This document shows, piece after piece, positions 39,814 to 53,104 of a DNA stretch of 64,000 bases. How positions within the stretch are numbered: the first letter of the stretch is position 1; every line of letters begins with the position of its first letter. The notes below the pieces were generated by a model that was given only the letters and a program-made list of their open reading frames with translations, did no database searches and had not been told where the DNA came from. The position numbers and the translations under genes were made by a program. Source of the stretch: Loxodes magnus (taxonomy: Eukaryota; Ciliophora; Karyorelictea; Loxodida; Loxodidae); the NCBI GenBank assembly GCA_946699065.1, contig CAMPDV010000103.1, positions 434,001-498,000 on the forward strand, written 5' to 3'.

Positions 39814-40325
39814 ATTTAATATTCTGATATATTTATTTCAGCTTAGCACTACTTAGTCTAAAATAATTTGATGATTATAAGAGTGAACCTAGTATATGTT
39901 TATATAAGTGAGATAATGATATGTTTAGATGTTAAATATGCTAACTAAGAAAATAAATAATACTATAGAAAAATTATTTAACGATTTAAAAATAAGCTAT
40001 CTAATACTTAGAACTGAGTATATGTATTATATCTTTAGTTATCAAGCATATTAACAATAGAAATATTTTTACTTCTAAATGCTTAAATAATAAGTTTCTG
40101 CGGGCTCAACATTTCAACTATAGCCAGATTTGATTATCTTTAAGATTTGTCTTTAATGAAATATTTATCCTTGTAATTGTCTTTACTAGTAGAATATGCA
40201 AATTATGATTGTATAAAATTAGACTTAGTTGATAGAATTTTAAGGAATAAAAATGTAGTAGAAGTTTGGATAGTAAAATTGGTTAAAGTTGTAAAATAAG
40301 AAGAAAAAATTAATAATGTGGTTCA
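39814..40325. other. Intergenic region between two minus-strand genes
   Basis: About 510 bp of AT-rich DNA. It should contain the promoter of the membrane-protein gene and the 3' end signals of the aminotransferase; neither is recognisable. Confidence 0.45.
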
Positions 40326-42374
40326 TCAATCCACGGTAACAACCTTAGCTAGATTTCTTGGAAGATCTGGATTAATTCCTTTCTTAACGCTTAGATGGAA
40401 AGCTATCATATCCATAATTTACACTGCTAACATACTAGTAAAAATACCACAATCAGGGATGTGAATGATTTGAGGTGTTTTATGCTTTGGAATTTAATTT
40501 TTTTTCCCCTATTATTAACTTGGAGTGTTCGTTAAATGATTTTCTAAATTTCGAATTCTTCTTATAGCAGCTGGTTTAGATCTCCTTTTTATTTCTTCGT
40601 TTGTGATTACAATGCAGTAAGCATCTCTAGCATTAAGTTCAAGAAGAGTGTTAATCATATGCTTTTTACTATTATCTTCTAAGATAACCAAAATAACAGG
40701 CATTCCAACTGAAATTAAAGCGAAAGGTCCATGCTTTAACTCTCCTCCTGGGTAAGCCTCGGCATGAATATAAGCAGTTTCTTTTAGTTTGAGTGCTCCT
40801 TCTCTAGCAGCAGTGAAAGCAGTTCCTGCTCCAAGAACAAATATACTTTAATGGGGTGATAAAGCAAGAGCTATTTATTTGCATCTTTCCCAATACTCTT
40901 CCTAAAGTATTGTTTATGAATATTCAGATAAATGTCTCAAATCTCTAAAAAACTCGTTTTTTACTAAATCCATTCCTTTAACATGGCCATTTTATTTCAC
41001 TTAAGCAAACCAAGCGGCAATCAATCCTAAAATAACACAACTTGTAAAATAGCTTTTTGTACTTGGTACTGCTACTTCTCTACCTGCATTCATATAGACT
41101 CCACAAGTAGTCATCCTTGCTATTTAAGAATCAATCACGTTTACAACACCAATGACAGGTATTTATCTTTAATGTGCTTTTTCTACTGCAACTCTGACAT
41201 CGTGTGTCTCACCTGACTAAGATATAACTATAACTCCAGCATTTTCTTATGGAAAATCAGAATCAGATATTTCACTAGCGTTAACAGCTTAAACTGTATT
41301 CATGCACTAAAATTTTTTAAAGAAGAAAGTTCCAAGTTAAGCAGAATATAAACTAGTACCACAGCCAATTATTGTCAAGTTTTGTATTTCTTTTAGATAT
41401 TCGATATTTTTTTCCAATCCTCCTAATTTTACTAAATCATTTTCAATTCTAGCACCAAAATTTAATGCTTATAAAATTGCTCTTGGAATTTCATTTATTT
41501 CTTTATGGAACCAGTATTTATAAGGCTCTTAAGGTTTTGGGTAGATTTCTTCATAAACAGCCAATTTAATTCTATTCCTTTCGAATTAGTTTACTTCTCC
41601 CCTTTTTAATTATATAATTTCATTATTGTCTAAATCTACGTAATTGCGAGTAAATTTAGTGAATACACTTACTTCACTTCCCACATAATGCTATCCGTCT
41701 TCAGTCGTACCAATAATAATCGGACTTCCTCTTCTACTACATACAAGAGAATCAGGTTCTGTTTTTGAAATTACTGCTATTCCCCAAGTTCCTTCACATC
41801 TTTCCAATGCTTTTCTTGTTGCTTCATATAAGTTTAAACTTTTATCCAACCCTTAGCCAATCATTTAAGCTATTAATTCCGTATCTGTACTAGTTTTAAG
41901 TTCGATTCCTTCTGACATTAGTTATTTTCTCAATTCTGTAAAGTTTGTTAAAGTTCCGTTATGAACTAAAGCAACTCTTTACTTCGAATCAGTGTGAGGG
42001 TGAGCATTTACATCATCCTTAGCTCCATGAGTTGCCCATCGAGTGTGTCCAATACCTAAATAACTAGGTTTATGTCGCTTAGGTATTTTTGACTTTAATA
42101 AATCTATAGAATCAGCCAAATTTGAAGTACTAGATGCATTTTTAGTAATAACAAGATCATGTGTATCAGGATCAAGAGTGGCGATACCAGCCGAATCATA
42201 TCCTCTATTCATAACAACTTCAATACCATACTATAAAGTACTCAAAGCGTTATTCTTCGTTCCCAGATAACCCACAATACCACAAGTCTTTGGTTTGGTC
42301 TCCTATTAAGTTTACAAGTATAGAAAACCTGCACTAAGAAGCAAAGGTTTAGTTAGCCTTTTTAGTACCATCAT
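40326..42374 (-). CDS. Glutamine:fructose-6-phosphate aminotransferase (isomerising)
   Basis: Makes glucosamine-6-phosphate from fructose-6-phosphate and glutamine, the entry step of UDP-GlcNAc synthesis; normally cytosolic. The frame from ATG 42374 to TGA at 40326-40328 is 682 residues, the usual family length. The N-terminal glutaminase domain starts TCGIVGYLG and contains NRGYDSAGIAT and GIGHTRWATHG. Two sugar-isomerase (SIS) domains follow, with GCGTSLYSA, VISQSGETHD, VPSTKSY and GGELKHGPFALI. The end is the family's conserved FPRNLAKSVTVE-type tail, here LPRNLAKVVTVD. Two TGA stand in tandem at the stop. Oddity: the catalytic Cys is residue 31, not residue 2, so the leader must be cleaved or an intron removed. 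The start is therefore uncertain. Confidence 0.93.
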
Positions 42375-45086
42375 CTTTAACTTTATAACAATCAACACTT
42401 AAATAGAATTTATTTTATCCAAATTGTAATTTAAACACCTTAAACCCAAATAAACCTGCTTCTTTAGATTTAATTGACTAGAATTTTTTTATCATCAAAC
42501 AAAAATAAGTTAGAATATCTAATAAATCTGTCTTCATCTTATATTTCATTTTATTAAAGTCTCTCTTATTTTCTCATTATACAACTAATCTAGCAAAGAA
42601 AGTTTCTAAGTATAACTACAAATCTTTTAATTAATGTGAAAATAAAGAGTATTGATTGAAAGAGAGCAAAAGAAGTTAAAATAAAGAAATGATTTTAATA
42701 TCGAATTAGGTAATAAAAAAGCTAATAAACAGTATTATAATTATTTATATCATTTTTAATTTAAGTTATCTTTATTTATATAATATGCTTTAGGTAGTAT
42801 TCTTTCAAAATCTGTCTGATTTTATTATCTTATTCTGATGAAAGAAGAGAAACAAAATTTAAGATATATTTGCTTATAAGGCATCCAACTATATTGAGAT
42901 AAATAGCTTGATGTCTAAAGCGTTTACTACATTTATTAATTCAGATTGCATTTTGCTTTATTGTTCAGGATTTCTTTTAAAATTTAGCTTCAAAGCTAGT
43001 TTATAATCTTACTTAGCTATTGTTAAATTGACAGGCTTTTCCTCAAATTTGTTTATATCCCTAAATAATATGAAAATGGTTATATACAATTACATCTACT
43101 ATTAGATTAATAAAAGTTAGCTTTAGAAATATAAGCAGCATTAAGATTATGAACGACTATTAAAATTTAAGTACTAAAATAGTTTAGGGTTGATGTATTT
43201 AACTCCATTAATAGAAAATTAGCCTATATAAGATACTCTCAAAGCACAAAGTTAGTTATTTATAATACTGATTCTCTTTTACAGTGTTATAATTGAATAA
43301 TGCAGATTTACTCAAAGTAAAAGCTGGAAGTATGCCTATTCATATATTAACTCCCTTCAATAATTTGCTACTAGTGAATATACTTAGGTTATTAGTTTTA
43401 TTTCCTATAATTCTTCTATTTGTTATAGCCTTTTTAGCTTAGTTTTCTAAAAGCAGCAAATGTAAGCCAGATTTATCATAAATACCTTTACTATCTTAAA
43501 TAACTAATTTTCTTTATTGTTAGGTTAAAGTATATTCAATAGACTCAAATTATAAGAAAAAAGCATTCTTATAAAATTTAACCCTCAATCGTCTAACTAT
43601 TAAATAACCTAAAATAAATATAGATTTTAGCTTAGTTCTATAAAAGGAGTAATTGGGTATCATTAGCTTAGCTATAAGGTTTGATAAATTGTATATAAAT
43701 AGCTTTTTATAAAATAGGAAGGTAATATATATAACTATACTTGCGAAAGAAGCAGAAAAATCTGATAAAAGTAAAATTCCTTACATTTTAAAATTAGTTA
43801 TGAACTCTTATCCTTACTTAATCAAAATTCTCTCAAATGATTATTCTAAATAAACCCTAAATTAAAACATTTTCTCTCTCGATAAATTCGCTAATACAAA
43901 AGGGTATTCAATTATAGACCAAAAGAGATTCTTAAATGACCACACTGAAATCTAAAAACCCACTGTATAAACAATTATAAAATAATTTAATTTTTAAACC
44001 TTTAATAGTGATTGATAAGGATTGAATTCAATAAAAAATAAGATTGAGTATAAACTTAGTTAATGAAGTTGAGCTTATTGATATTCTTCTTCTAGTCTAT
44101 TTTTTATTATATCTATAAAAAGATTAATAGATCAATAGCTGAGAGATATTTATAATTTAATACCAGTAGAGACGGGATTAATTATGACCTTATCATAGAA
44201 TTTCTTCTCTCTTTTTATGATTTCAAATCAGCTTCATACATTATTCCTTTTTTTGATGCTAGACAGTTTGCTTTATATTTATTAAAAGAATTCTATGCTT
44301 ATTTTTATCTTTCTAAGATTTTAAATTATAAATCTAAATCTGATTGCATTTTAAAAATAATGATGCTTTTTGTGTGATATAATAAGGAAGTTAAACTTAG
44401 TAGAAACCCTTTAAACTACAGCATTTTTTATGTTGATCCTATTTTTGTTTGTAAAGGATATTTCTAAATTACATTCAAAGTAATTAATCTTCATCTAAGC
44501 TTAGAGCTTAAATTATATAGAAGCTTATTAAGATATTCAAACAAATCTGGCATGCTTCAAACTCGATAAATAAGATTAAAAATTGCTAGAATAGTATACA
44601 TTAGCTTCTTTTTTCTCTCAGTGCTAGATATATCTCCAAAAAGATGGAAATCTTAATAAAGTGGTTACTTAAATAAATGCTTAATAGAAGCAAACCATAA
44701 AATTAGCTCTAAGTTGTCTTTACTAAAGTTTAAGTATTCTAGCTGGTTATTCATTATACTTATTTTATAAAACTGGTAGATCGAAGTGCTTTGAGCTTAA
44801 AGAAGTTACTATCTTAAGTCTAGACTTGGCTAATATAATATGGTCTTATTGAATAGAGAGATGTACTGATTATGATGTATCTTAGTTTATATCATTATAT
44901 TAAGGACTTTTTGGTTCTTACTAGATATCTACCAATATAATTTAGTCAATATCTTGGAGTTGGAGCAACCCTTATTAGTTCTTAACTTAATATCTAAAAG
45001 CATTTTTAGTGGTAAATTATAAAGGGATAAGTATAAGGATTGAAGATCTAAATAAATCTCTAATCTTTCTTTTAAAATTAAAATAA
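42375..45086. other. AT-rich intergenic region upstream of divergent aminotransferase and copy F
   Basis: About 2.7 kb. The first 250 bp contain protein-like strings in two minus-strand frames that might be an unrecognised 5' exon of the aminotransferase. A 13-nt GTAAACTTAATAG (about 42308-42320) would link one of them to the glutaminase frame. The rest shows nothing recognisable. Confidence 0.4.
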
Positions 45087-48000
45087 ATGTCTTAGCAACT
45101 TTAAGCAAGTTAGCAAACTAGTAAAGAAGGAAAGTTTGACTAAGGTTTAATGGAGCTTTAGATTATTATAACACACTGTAAAAACGCTATAATAAAGTAC
45201 TATATATATGAGGTTGTAGCTTTGCGTTGCTAATAGATTTATTATAAGGTAGTGCATTCTTAAAATGAACTTATCTAAATAACTAGGTCAGATTTAGAAG
45301 ATTTCAATGAGAAGACTTAAAGAATTTCTAGCATAATTCAAGAAATTAGAGAAAGAGAAAGAATAGGCAAAATATTAGAGCCAAGATAAGATTATGACCT
45401 AGTTAAACAAATATAGTGAGATATGGACGTTATTGATAGAAACCTTAAAATCAGTTCGAAAGAACAAGGATATAGAAAGAGTCTAGAAGATTTGGAGTAG
45501 CAGTGCTAAAGAACGAAGCAATTAGATGAATTTCAGTCTAAATTACTTCAATTGCTTGCTTTCTTTAACAAGGACTAGAATAAAATAACTAAAAATCTAG
45601 AAGTAATCGAAAGTGAGAAACAAGTTCTATAGAAGTTATCAAGTATCTATAAGCATGATTTCAGTAAAGTAATAGAGTTTTATACTTAAAAAAAGCCTGG
45701 AATAATATATGAGTTGAAGGAAAAATATCTTGAAGAAATACAGAATACTTAAGAATAAAATTTAAACTACTCCTTAATCTTTCAGGCAAATGGCTAAAGG
45801 TAGCCACCTAATAATGTATAAACAACTTAAAACTAATCAATAAGCTTATTCACACAATCTTAAAATATAAGCATTGCTAATAACTATAATTAAGAAATTT
45901 AAATTTCTTAATAATAATAAAAGTAATAAGAAAGCATGCAATTTGCTTAAGCTATTTAAGTGGATTAAAACGAATAATAGCAAAATATAGAAACAATTAA
46001 CACTTTAAAAAATTAGATTAAGACTTTACAATAATTTAGTGAAAATACATAAGCACAACATGATAAAGTAATTGAAGAACTTCATAATTAATTATAATAA
46101 AGTTAACGAAGCATAGAGGAAAAGCAAAAAGTTATTAACTATTAAAATTAATAACTTAAATATTAAGAAGAACAAGCAAAAGAAGTTAGTAGTTAAAATT
46201 AGATTTTACTCAATTAATGTTAAGAATTTAAAAAAGAATAAGAAGCTAGTATGAATTTAATCCTGGGTATTAAAAATGAAAATTTAGATCTTACTTAATA
46301 AACAGATAAGGAAAAGCAGTTAAGAGAAGAAATATAGATATAACTAAACAGCATTTTATAGCAAAATTAACTAGAACAAAATAATTTTCAACTAGGTTTA
46401 GTATAAAAAGCGTATCAAATCGAAAATCTCGAGAGTAAAATAAAGGAATTGGAAAACGAACTAAGAAATAAAGAACACGAAAATAATGAATTATAATAAT
46501 GCTGGATAAGCTAGTAAAATTAAAAGTCAAACAAAGATCTACAAACTCAAGAAATGTTCTAAAAGGAGAAACTTATTCAATAAAATCTTCAGAAATAAAT
46601 AGAAGAGAAACAGTAATAAGTAGAAGAGCTAATAAATAGTATTCAAAAGTATAAGTAAAATATCACAGAAATGGATAAGGTAATATAATAGTTCTAGACT
46701 AATGAATAGCAAATGAGAGAAAACTTAAATTAGAGTAAAGAAAAAATAAGACTCTTGGAGGAAAAACTAAGTGAAAGCTAAAAGTAGATAGAAAAGGCTA
46801 ATCAAGCCAAGCAGGAAATTTAATAAAAAACTCAGTAAATAATTCTTTAGTTGAATTAAGAGAAAAATAAATCATAAATGGAAGTTGTCTTGAATGAGGA
46901 TAAGTTAAAAAAGGCATTGATTTAAATTAAAACCTTAGAAGAATAAAACCTTTAAAATAAAAATAATTTACAAAACTAGTAAAAGATTATTTAAGATCTT
47001 AATGAAGAAAATTAGAAGATTAAGTAAAATTTAAATTAATACGAGAATTATGAGAAGGAGATAAGCTGGATAAAACATGAATTATTGTAAGAGCAATAAA
47101 AATGTAAGTAATATTAGAACTGTGTTCAAGATTAGCAATAAGAATATGAAGATTTGGAAAAAAAAATTAGGGAATTAGATTAATAAAACTAATATGAATC
47201 TTAGATAAGCGAGTAAAAAACTGAAAAAATAAGCTAGTTGGAAAATACTATTAAGCAGCTTATGTAACAAAATAGTGAAAAATAATTATAATTTAAAAGT
47301 TACTCAACCTAAGTAAATGAGAGCTAGGAGCAGAATAAAAAGTGTCAAGAAGAACTTTAGGTATACAAAAATGAGTCGCTTTATTATTAAGAAAGATAGA
47401 AAAGCTATATTGATTAAGTTAAACATTTACAAACAGAAAATAATAATTTATCTAATATAAAAACAAAATAGGAAGAAAAAACAAAAACATTAGAAAAGCA
47501 GATTCAAAATCTTTAAGAAGAAAGCACAAATCTTCAGTAAGTTAAATAATAGCTAGCAGATGCAAAATGGGAAATAAATGAATTATAGAAAATTCTAAAG
47601 TTGAAAGAAACTAAAATTGAATCAACATAATAAGAAAATGAAATTTTAATGAAAAAAATAGAGGAAATTTAGAATAAAGATGACCAACTTTGTTAGAAGT
47701 ATGAAGAACTATTGAAAATAAAGTAAGATCTGGAAGAAAATTTCTAAGAATTACTAATAAAAATTACTACTCAAGAGAAAGAAATGTAATATTTAAATAG
47801 CTTACTAAAAGAACTAAAAGATGAAAAAATCACCTTGAAATAAAATTCAGAAAAGTAAACTTAAGATCTCGAAAATAAAAGTCAATAAATTTTACTTTTA
47901 AGCAAAGATAATCAAACTGCAAGTAATTAATTATAACAAAAAATGTAAGAGGTATAATAATTAAAAGCAAATTAAGAATAATTATCCTTAGAAATATTAT

Positions 48001-49599
48001 AGCTAAGAAGTAAAAATGAGCAAATCGTAAAACAGTTTGAAGGATAAATTTAGAAAGAAAAGCTAAATTCAGAAGCAAAAGTTAAAGAATAGGAAGATTA
48101 AAATTAATAACTAATTTTGAAAATAAAGTAGACAGAGTAAGTGAAGGAGGATTTAAATCAAAAATTGAATAGATATCTTACTTAAGAAAAATAAAAAAAC
48201 CAAAACTATTAAGAAAGTTAAGAAAAACTTAAACATTTGTAAGCTAAGCTTAATGAGAGCTAAGAGTTAATAAGAAAAAATACGAAAATAATGGAAGATA
48301 CTGAGAAAAACGATAAAGAAACAATATGAAATTTAAATATATAAGCATAGAAAAGCCAGGAATAGTAAAATCAGTAGCAAGCTTTTATTTAATAACTTAA
48401 TCAGAAATAAAAGATATTAGAATTAAATATAACTGAGAAGGATAAAATCATTAAGTAGATGGAAAATAATAATTTAAATAGTTAGAAAGAAAATGACCAA
48501 AATAAGATTTAAATCAGTCAATTACTTAATAATTAATAAATATTCAATAGCTAATTATCAGATAAAGACAAAGAGAATGATATATTAAGATAGCAATTAG
48601 AGAGTCTTTCTAAGCAGATAAAAGATTTAAAATAAAAAGAGATGGAAGAAAAAAGCAAAAAATATGAAGTAAGTTTTTGATTCAGGGTAAAATAGAATGC
48701 TTCTAAAAAGAAATTGAATTTTAAAATTAATAATTTACTGAAGTAGAAATGTAAGTTTTCTATATAGCTTAATTACTAATATCGGTTAAAGTAGATGGTT
48801 AGATTAAGTTAGTTTATTCTAAAAGGAAGCAAATTTACTTTATGTGATTGATAAATAGTTAAGTCAAAATGAGAGTATAACACAAAGAATAAAAGTTGAG
48901 GAAACTAGTATTCAAAATTCTTATTATAGCTAAACATTTATCCTGAGAAGGAATACGCAAAATGATATATCCTAGGAGTTTTAATTGAATCTGAAAGTTC
49001 AAAAGCCTAAATTAAGTGCCTTAAAGCTACTTAATGAAAATAAAGAATTTTATGCAGAAGAAAAAATTACAATAAGCTTGGAAATCGAAAATATAGGAAA
49101 TAAAACTCTTTAAAATTTCTATCTAGTTAGTTAAGATGATTTTATACAGCAAACTAAAGTTCCAGTTTTACTGCCATGAGAGACTAATGTAGTATAAATA
49201 GAAGCTGTAGTGGAAAAAGAATCAGGACCATACAAGCACAGGTTACTTTTAAAATCCCTAAATTCGGTTGAAGAAGAATAAGAATTTACTTATAATGTAT
49301 ATAATCCATTTTAAGATTATGAATCAGATTAAAAAAGCAAAACCTTCAAGTTAATAAAAAAATTAACATAAGAAGAATAAAAAAGTTTTAGGAGATTAAA
49401 ATAAGGCAGTTAAATGAAAAATTTTTTTATTTACTAAGCTTAAGGATGGAAAGATCATATAGGAGTAAGCGAACTAGTAAATGTAATAGAAAATTATAAT
49501 GAATAAGGTGAAGAAACGATAATGAATTATTTGAAAATTATAGCGAAAAAGTAGTGTAAAAGTGAAATTCCATCGAATGGAAACTGTGGAATATTTTGA
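45087..49599 (+). CDS. Coiled-coil/Ig-like family protein, copy F (CaaX CGIF)
   Basis: ATG 45087 to TGA 49597-49599. Without two 17-nt introns it is exactly 1493 codons, 1492 residues. The head has LEPRQDYDLVKQIQWDMDVI, whose Trp is TGA where copy B has TGG. A Gln/Asn-rich linker is followed by a Gln/Glu/Lys coiled coil to about residue 1190. In the C-terminal region, KITISLEIENIGNKTLQNFY and LLPWETNVV (Trp as TGA) follow the Ig-like pattern but lack some of the tryptophans of copies B-E, so this domain is the most diverged. The protein ends SNGNCGIF; CGIF is a CaaX box. A membrane-anchored rod is the likely form; partners are unknown. Confidence 0.85.
48669..48685 (+). other. 17-nt intron 1 of copy F
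   Basis: GTAAGTTTTTGATTCAG with the GTAAGT donor consensus. It joins KKYE to GKIECF and restores the frame. Confidence 0.85.
48751..48767 (+). other. 17-nt intron 2 of copy F
   Basis: GTAAGTTTTCTATATAG. Removal gives ILITNIGQSRWLDQVSLFQK, matching KLTNIGENKWRERVSLYQK of copy E. Confidence 0.85.
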
Positions 49600-51639
49600 T
49601 ATTAACTTAAAAATTTAAATATTTTTATAACAAGAAAGATAATTATTCTCATTAACTATCTAATGATTTTTTCATTAAATTTCATTTATTAAGAAACTAT
49701 TAATATTTTTGAATATCCCAAGACCACCTTGCTAAATAAACTGAAAATGAGACTAATTAATAAAATAGAATAACAAATCTAAGCAATTTTTATATTATCT
49801 AGTAAAATAATAAACCTTATCTAAATCTAATTTTAAAAGCATTCATATTAAAACAATAAGCTAGTCCATATTTCTAATTATATAAATTCAAAGTAATAAA
49901 GAAATCATAATTTATATGATAAACTTTAGAGATATAAAATAAATATTTTCCAGTATATTAGCTAGAGTTTATAATATAAACTTAGCTTTAAAGATTAAGC
50001 TTTAAATAAAAATCCGAAGAAATTAAATTTTTTCAGAGATTGGATTAGTAAATTATAACCAGATATTTACCAAAAAATTAACTAAATATTTAATTAAAGT
50101 TAGAACCAAGAGCTTGGCAAATTTATTAAGGTTTGTATAATATGAGATAAACTAGAAACTAGCAATGAATGAGCTTTAGAAATAAATGATAAGCTATTAA
50201 AATATGCTTATAATTAAATCGAGGCTGACTATATAATTGAGTCCAACTTTTTATAATAAAACTTTTATCCAGTTTTAATTTATATAATTAAGCCTTTTAT
50301 TAAAGGTATTCTAGATACTTTTAACCAAATTATAAAAATAGCTATGAATTAAAATTAAATCCTAACCATGAAATGCTTGATTAAATATAATGCATAATAT
50401 AGCATTAGATTATTAATAAATCCTAAAAGCAGGGTCAATTTATATATGATTATAAATAAATGCTAAAACTTTATTTAAACAAAGCAGTTAATTAGGAATA
50501 AGCAAAATAATTAGATATTTCATTTATTTAAATAGTTTGTTTACCTTAATTAATATTTATTACAATTTAGCTTTCATTTTATTATTTATTTTCATTATAG
50601 TTACCTTTAATTTTTAATAGATGATGATATTTTAATAGCTATATCTAAAGCTTTAAGATTTAATTAAAGTAAGCTATTATAAAGAAGAGATTGAATAAAA
50701 GAGGAAATCAATATAAAAGTTTCAATCTCTATAAAATGAAAAGAATGGTAACTCCAAAAGCTTACATTTCTTATATTAAGATACAATTAAGAATATTTCT
50801 AGTTAACGTTTTCATTAGATTATCAATTAAATAATAGCATAATCAAATCATTTATGAATAGAAAAAATTATCCTCGGTAGATTGAAGAAGCCAATTAATC
50901 TTAATGTTAATAAAAGGCTTTTTTCGGGTTTCTTCTAATTAAAAATTAATATTGTTATAGATATAGCCTTAATTTATTAATTAGAACTTAAATTATCTAA
51001 ATTGCTACCATATTTTGTTTAAAATCTATTTTTTATTTTTCAAAAATGTTCTAAAAAATATTTTAGAATTTACATTTTCTTTATATTAATTTTTATTTAT
51101 AGTTCTTAGGTTAAAATTTATTATCTAAGTAAAAATCTTAGAGCTTTTCGGTAAAATTTGGTTAAAAACTTTTTTCTTTTGTATCTACCAAAAATAATTT
51201 ATTTTGTTGGTTAATCTCATTAATTATATTTTTTAATTTTACTATTTTAGAGATATAAGCCTTATTTTTATTATTTTATAGTTGATTTATTGATATTCTA
51301 AAATAGAAAAGGATTTGTAAATTTCTTTTTATATACAAGGCATTTAACCTTATCAAGAGAATAGGAGCTTTACCAGTTGGCTTCTTTGTTGAAGTTATAA
51401 TATAAACTTTATTTTCATAGATAGTAATAGAAATATTAAATGCTCTAATCTTTACTGATATAAGATAAATAATAAAGCTTTATATATTCATTTTGCTTCT
51501 TTAAGATCTTATTTTACTAGATCTCAGTTTGAATTTTAAATAATGACTATATTAAGATTTAAATCAATTATTAGAGTATTAGCCTAGAACTTATAACCAA
51601 TTCTATGAGATTTTAATTAATGCATTTACAAATCTGAGT
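49600..51639. other. AT-rich intergenic region, nothing recognised
   Basis: About 2 kb downstream of copy F, very AT-rich, with no recognisable gene, RNA or repeat. Confidence 0.5.
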
Positions 51640-52100
51640 CAACTATATTTAATGAAATTTATACTAAAAGCCAAGGTTTATATTTCACCGCTTAACAATA
51701 AATGAAAAGGCACAAAATACTTTTCAAACTTACTTGAGATCAAATTTTAGTAAACTACAGAGTATATATTGTTTTAGATCTTTTAAATGTATATATTAAG
51801 TAAATTCATCCATCACTATAATTATATACTATTAAGATTATCCTACAAAGGTCTTTATAAATTAAGCAATACCAAAAGTTTGATTTTTTATTCATTTTTC
51901 TTCTTTTTTAATTAAGGTAGATATAAGTCTGACTTCATACTTATTTTACAGCAATTTAAAAATAAATTTAATCATAAGTTTTAAATATTGGTATATGGTA
52001 TGACTATTTAGAAGGGTTTACTTTATTTATTTCTTAATTGATAAAATAATGGTTTAAGATAAAATCAATATGAGTTGTCACTTTTATCAAGAACCATACG
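51640..52100 (-). pseudogene. Integrase-like (DDE/rve core) remnant, tentative
   Basis: One minus-strand frame reads FGIAQFIKTFVGQSQQ followed by YIIIVMDEFTQYIHLKDLK (near 51790-51850). This has the look of the first Asp region of retroviral/Maverick-type integrase cores (yilvviDxfTkyi-x-plk). A neighbouring frame has a possible second-Asp segment, SLNIVDSDL, about 150 bp further on. The frame changes between the two, so a decayed copy is more likely than an active gene. No terminal repeats seen. A chance match is possible. Confidence 0.25.
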
Positions 52101-53104
52101 CTTAAATTAAATAGCTTGCTAGTTTACATTTCATCGACTAGATACTAATTATACCCTTTGGGCTAATTAGCATTCTCTAGTAGATATTCCATTTATATAT
52201 ATTATCTAGTGCTTCAACATTATTTTAATCCTGTTCTTCGATTATATATAAGTCTCATATTTGAAGTCTTCTCTTCTTAGATACTTTCATATCATATAAA
52301 ATTAAGAAAAATGGAAGTTAGCAAACATCAATAGCTCCAAAGATTTAAAATGATTTATAAACTCGTAATCATAGGAATCTCATGCAGAATTGATTAACCT
52401 TAAGTCCAAATTATAAAAGCTATAATCTTATCTATAAATAGAAAGCTTTATACTATGCTTAAATAGCAAAAGTTAATAAAGCTCTTTTTCATAATACTCT
52501 AGTTTACAAGCATTTAAGCTTAATTAACGAAACTCATTTAGTAGTTCCTGAAAGAAAAAAAAAGTAAATTAAAAAGAAAAAATTTCATAGCAGTGATACT
52601 CAGTCTGGGTGTACTGTTTCTTTTTCGCTTTTTTAATAAGTAAAGGAGTGTTGAAAGAGTAAGGAATCTTTAAAGCAAAGGCCTGAAAATGATTAAAGTA
52701 TCTAGATTAAAATTATTCAGTCTTGCTGTATTTTGATTAAAATAATTTATGCATTCAGTTTTGTCCTTCATCTTTAATACTTAATTTATTAATAGTTAGA
52801 ACCTTACTAGAGAAGTTTATTCAACTCTGGGCTAACAAATTTTATTTTAAGTCTTTAAAAATACTCCAGTACTTGCTAAGTATGAAAAATTAGAGGAAAG
52901 GGTAATATTTAATTGGTTAGAATTATAATTTATTTAAAAGTTGCCAAAGGATTTCATTTCCAGCTTCATTTTAATAATTATAAACTTTTGGCATGTCAAA
53001 TGGTTTACCAGAAAGTATTATGCATAAGGATAAGAGTTGATAAGTATTTTAAAGTATGCAAGGGATTTAAACTAATAAAGTGATAATAATTTAAGCTAAT
53101 TTAA
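52101..53104. other. AT-rich intergenic region upstream of the CBM20 gene
   Basis: About 1 kb. A poly-A-rich patch near 52550-52590 and a less AT-rich patch near 52600-52620 stand out. No gene is recognised. Confidence 0.4.
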
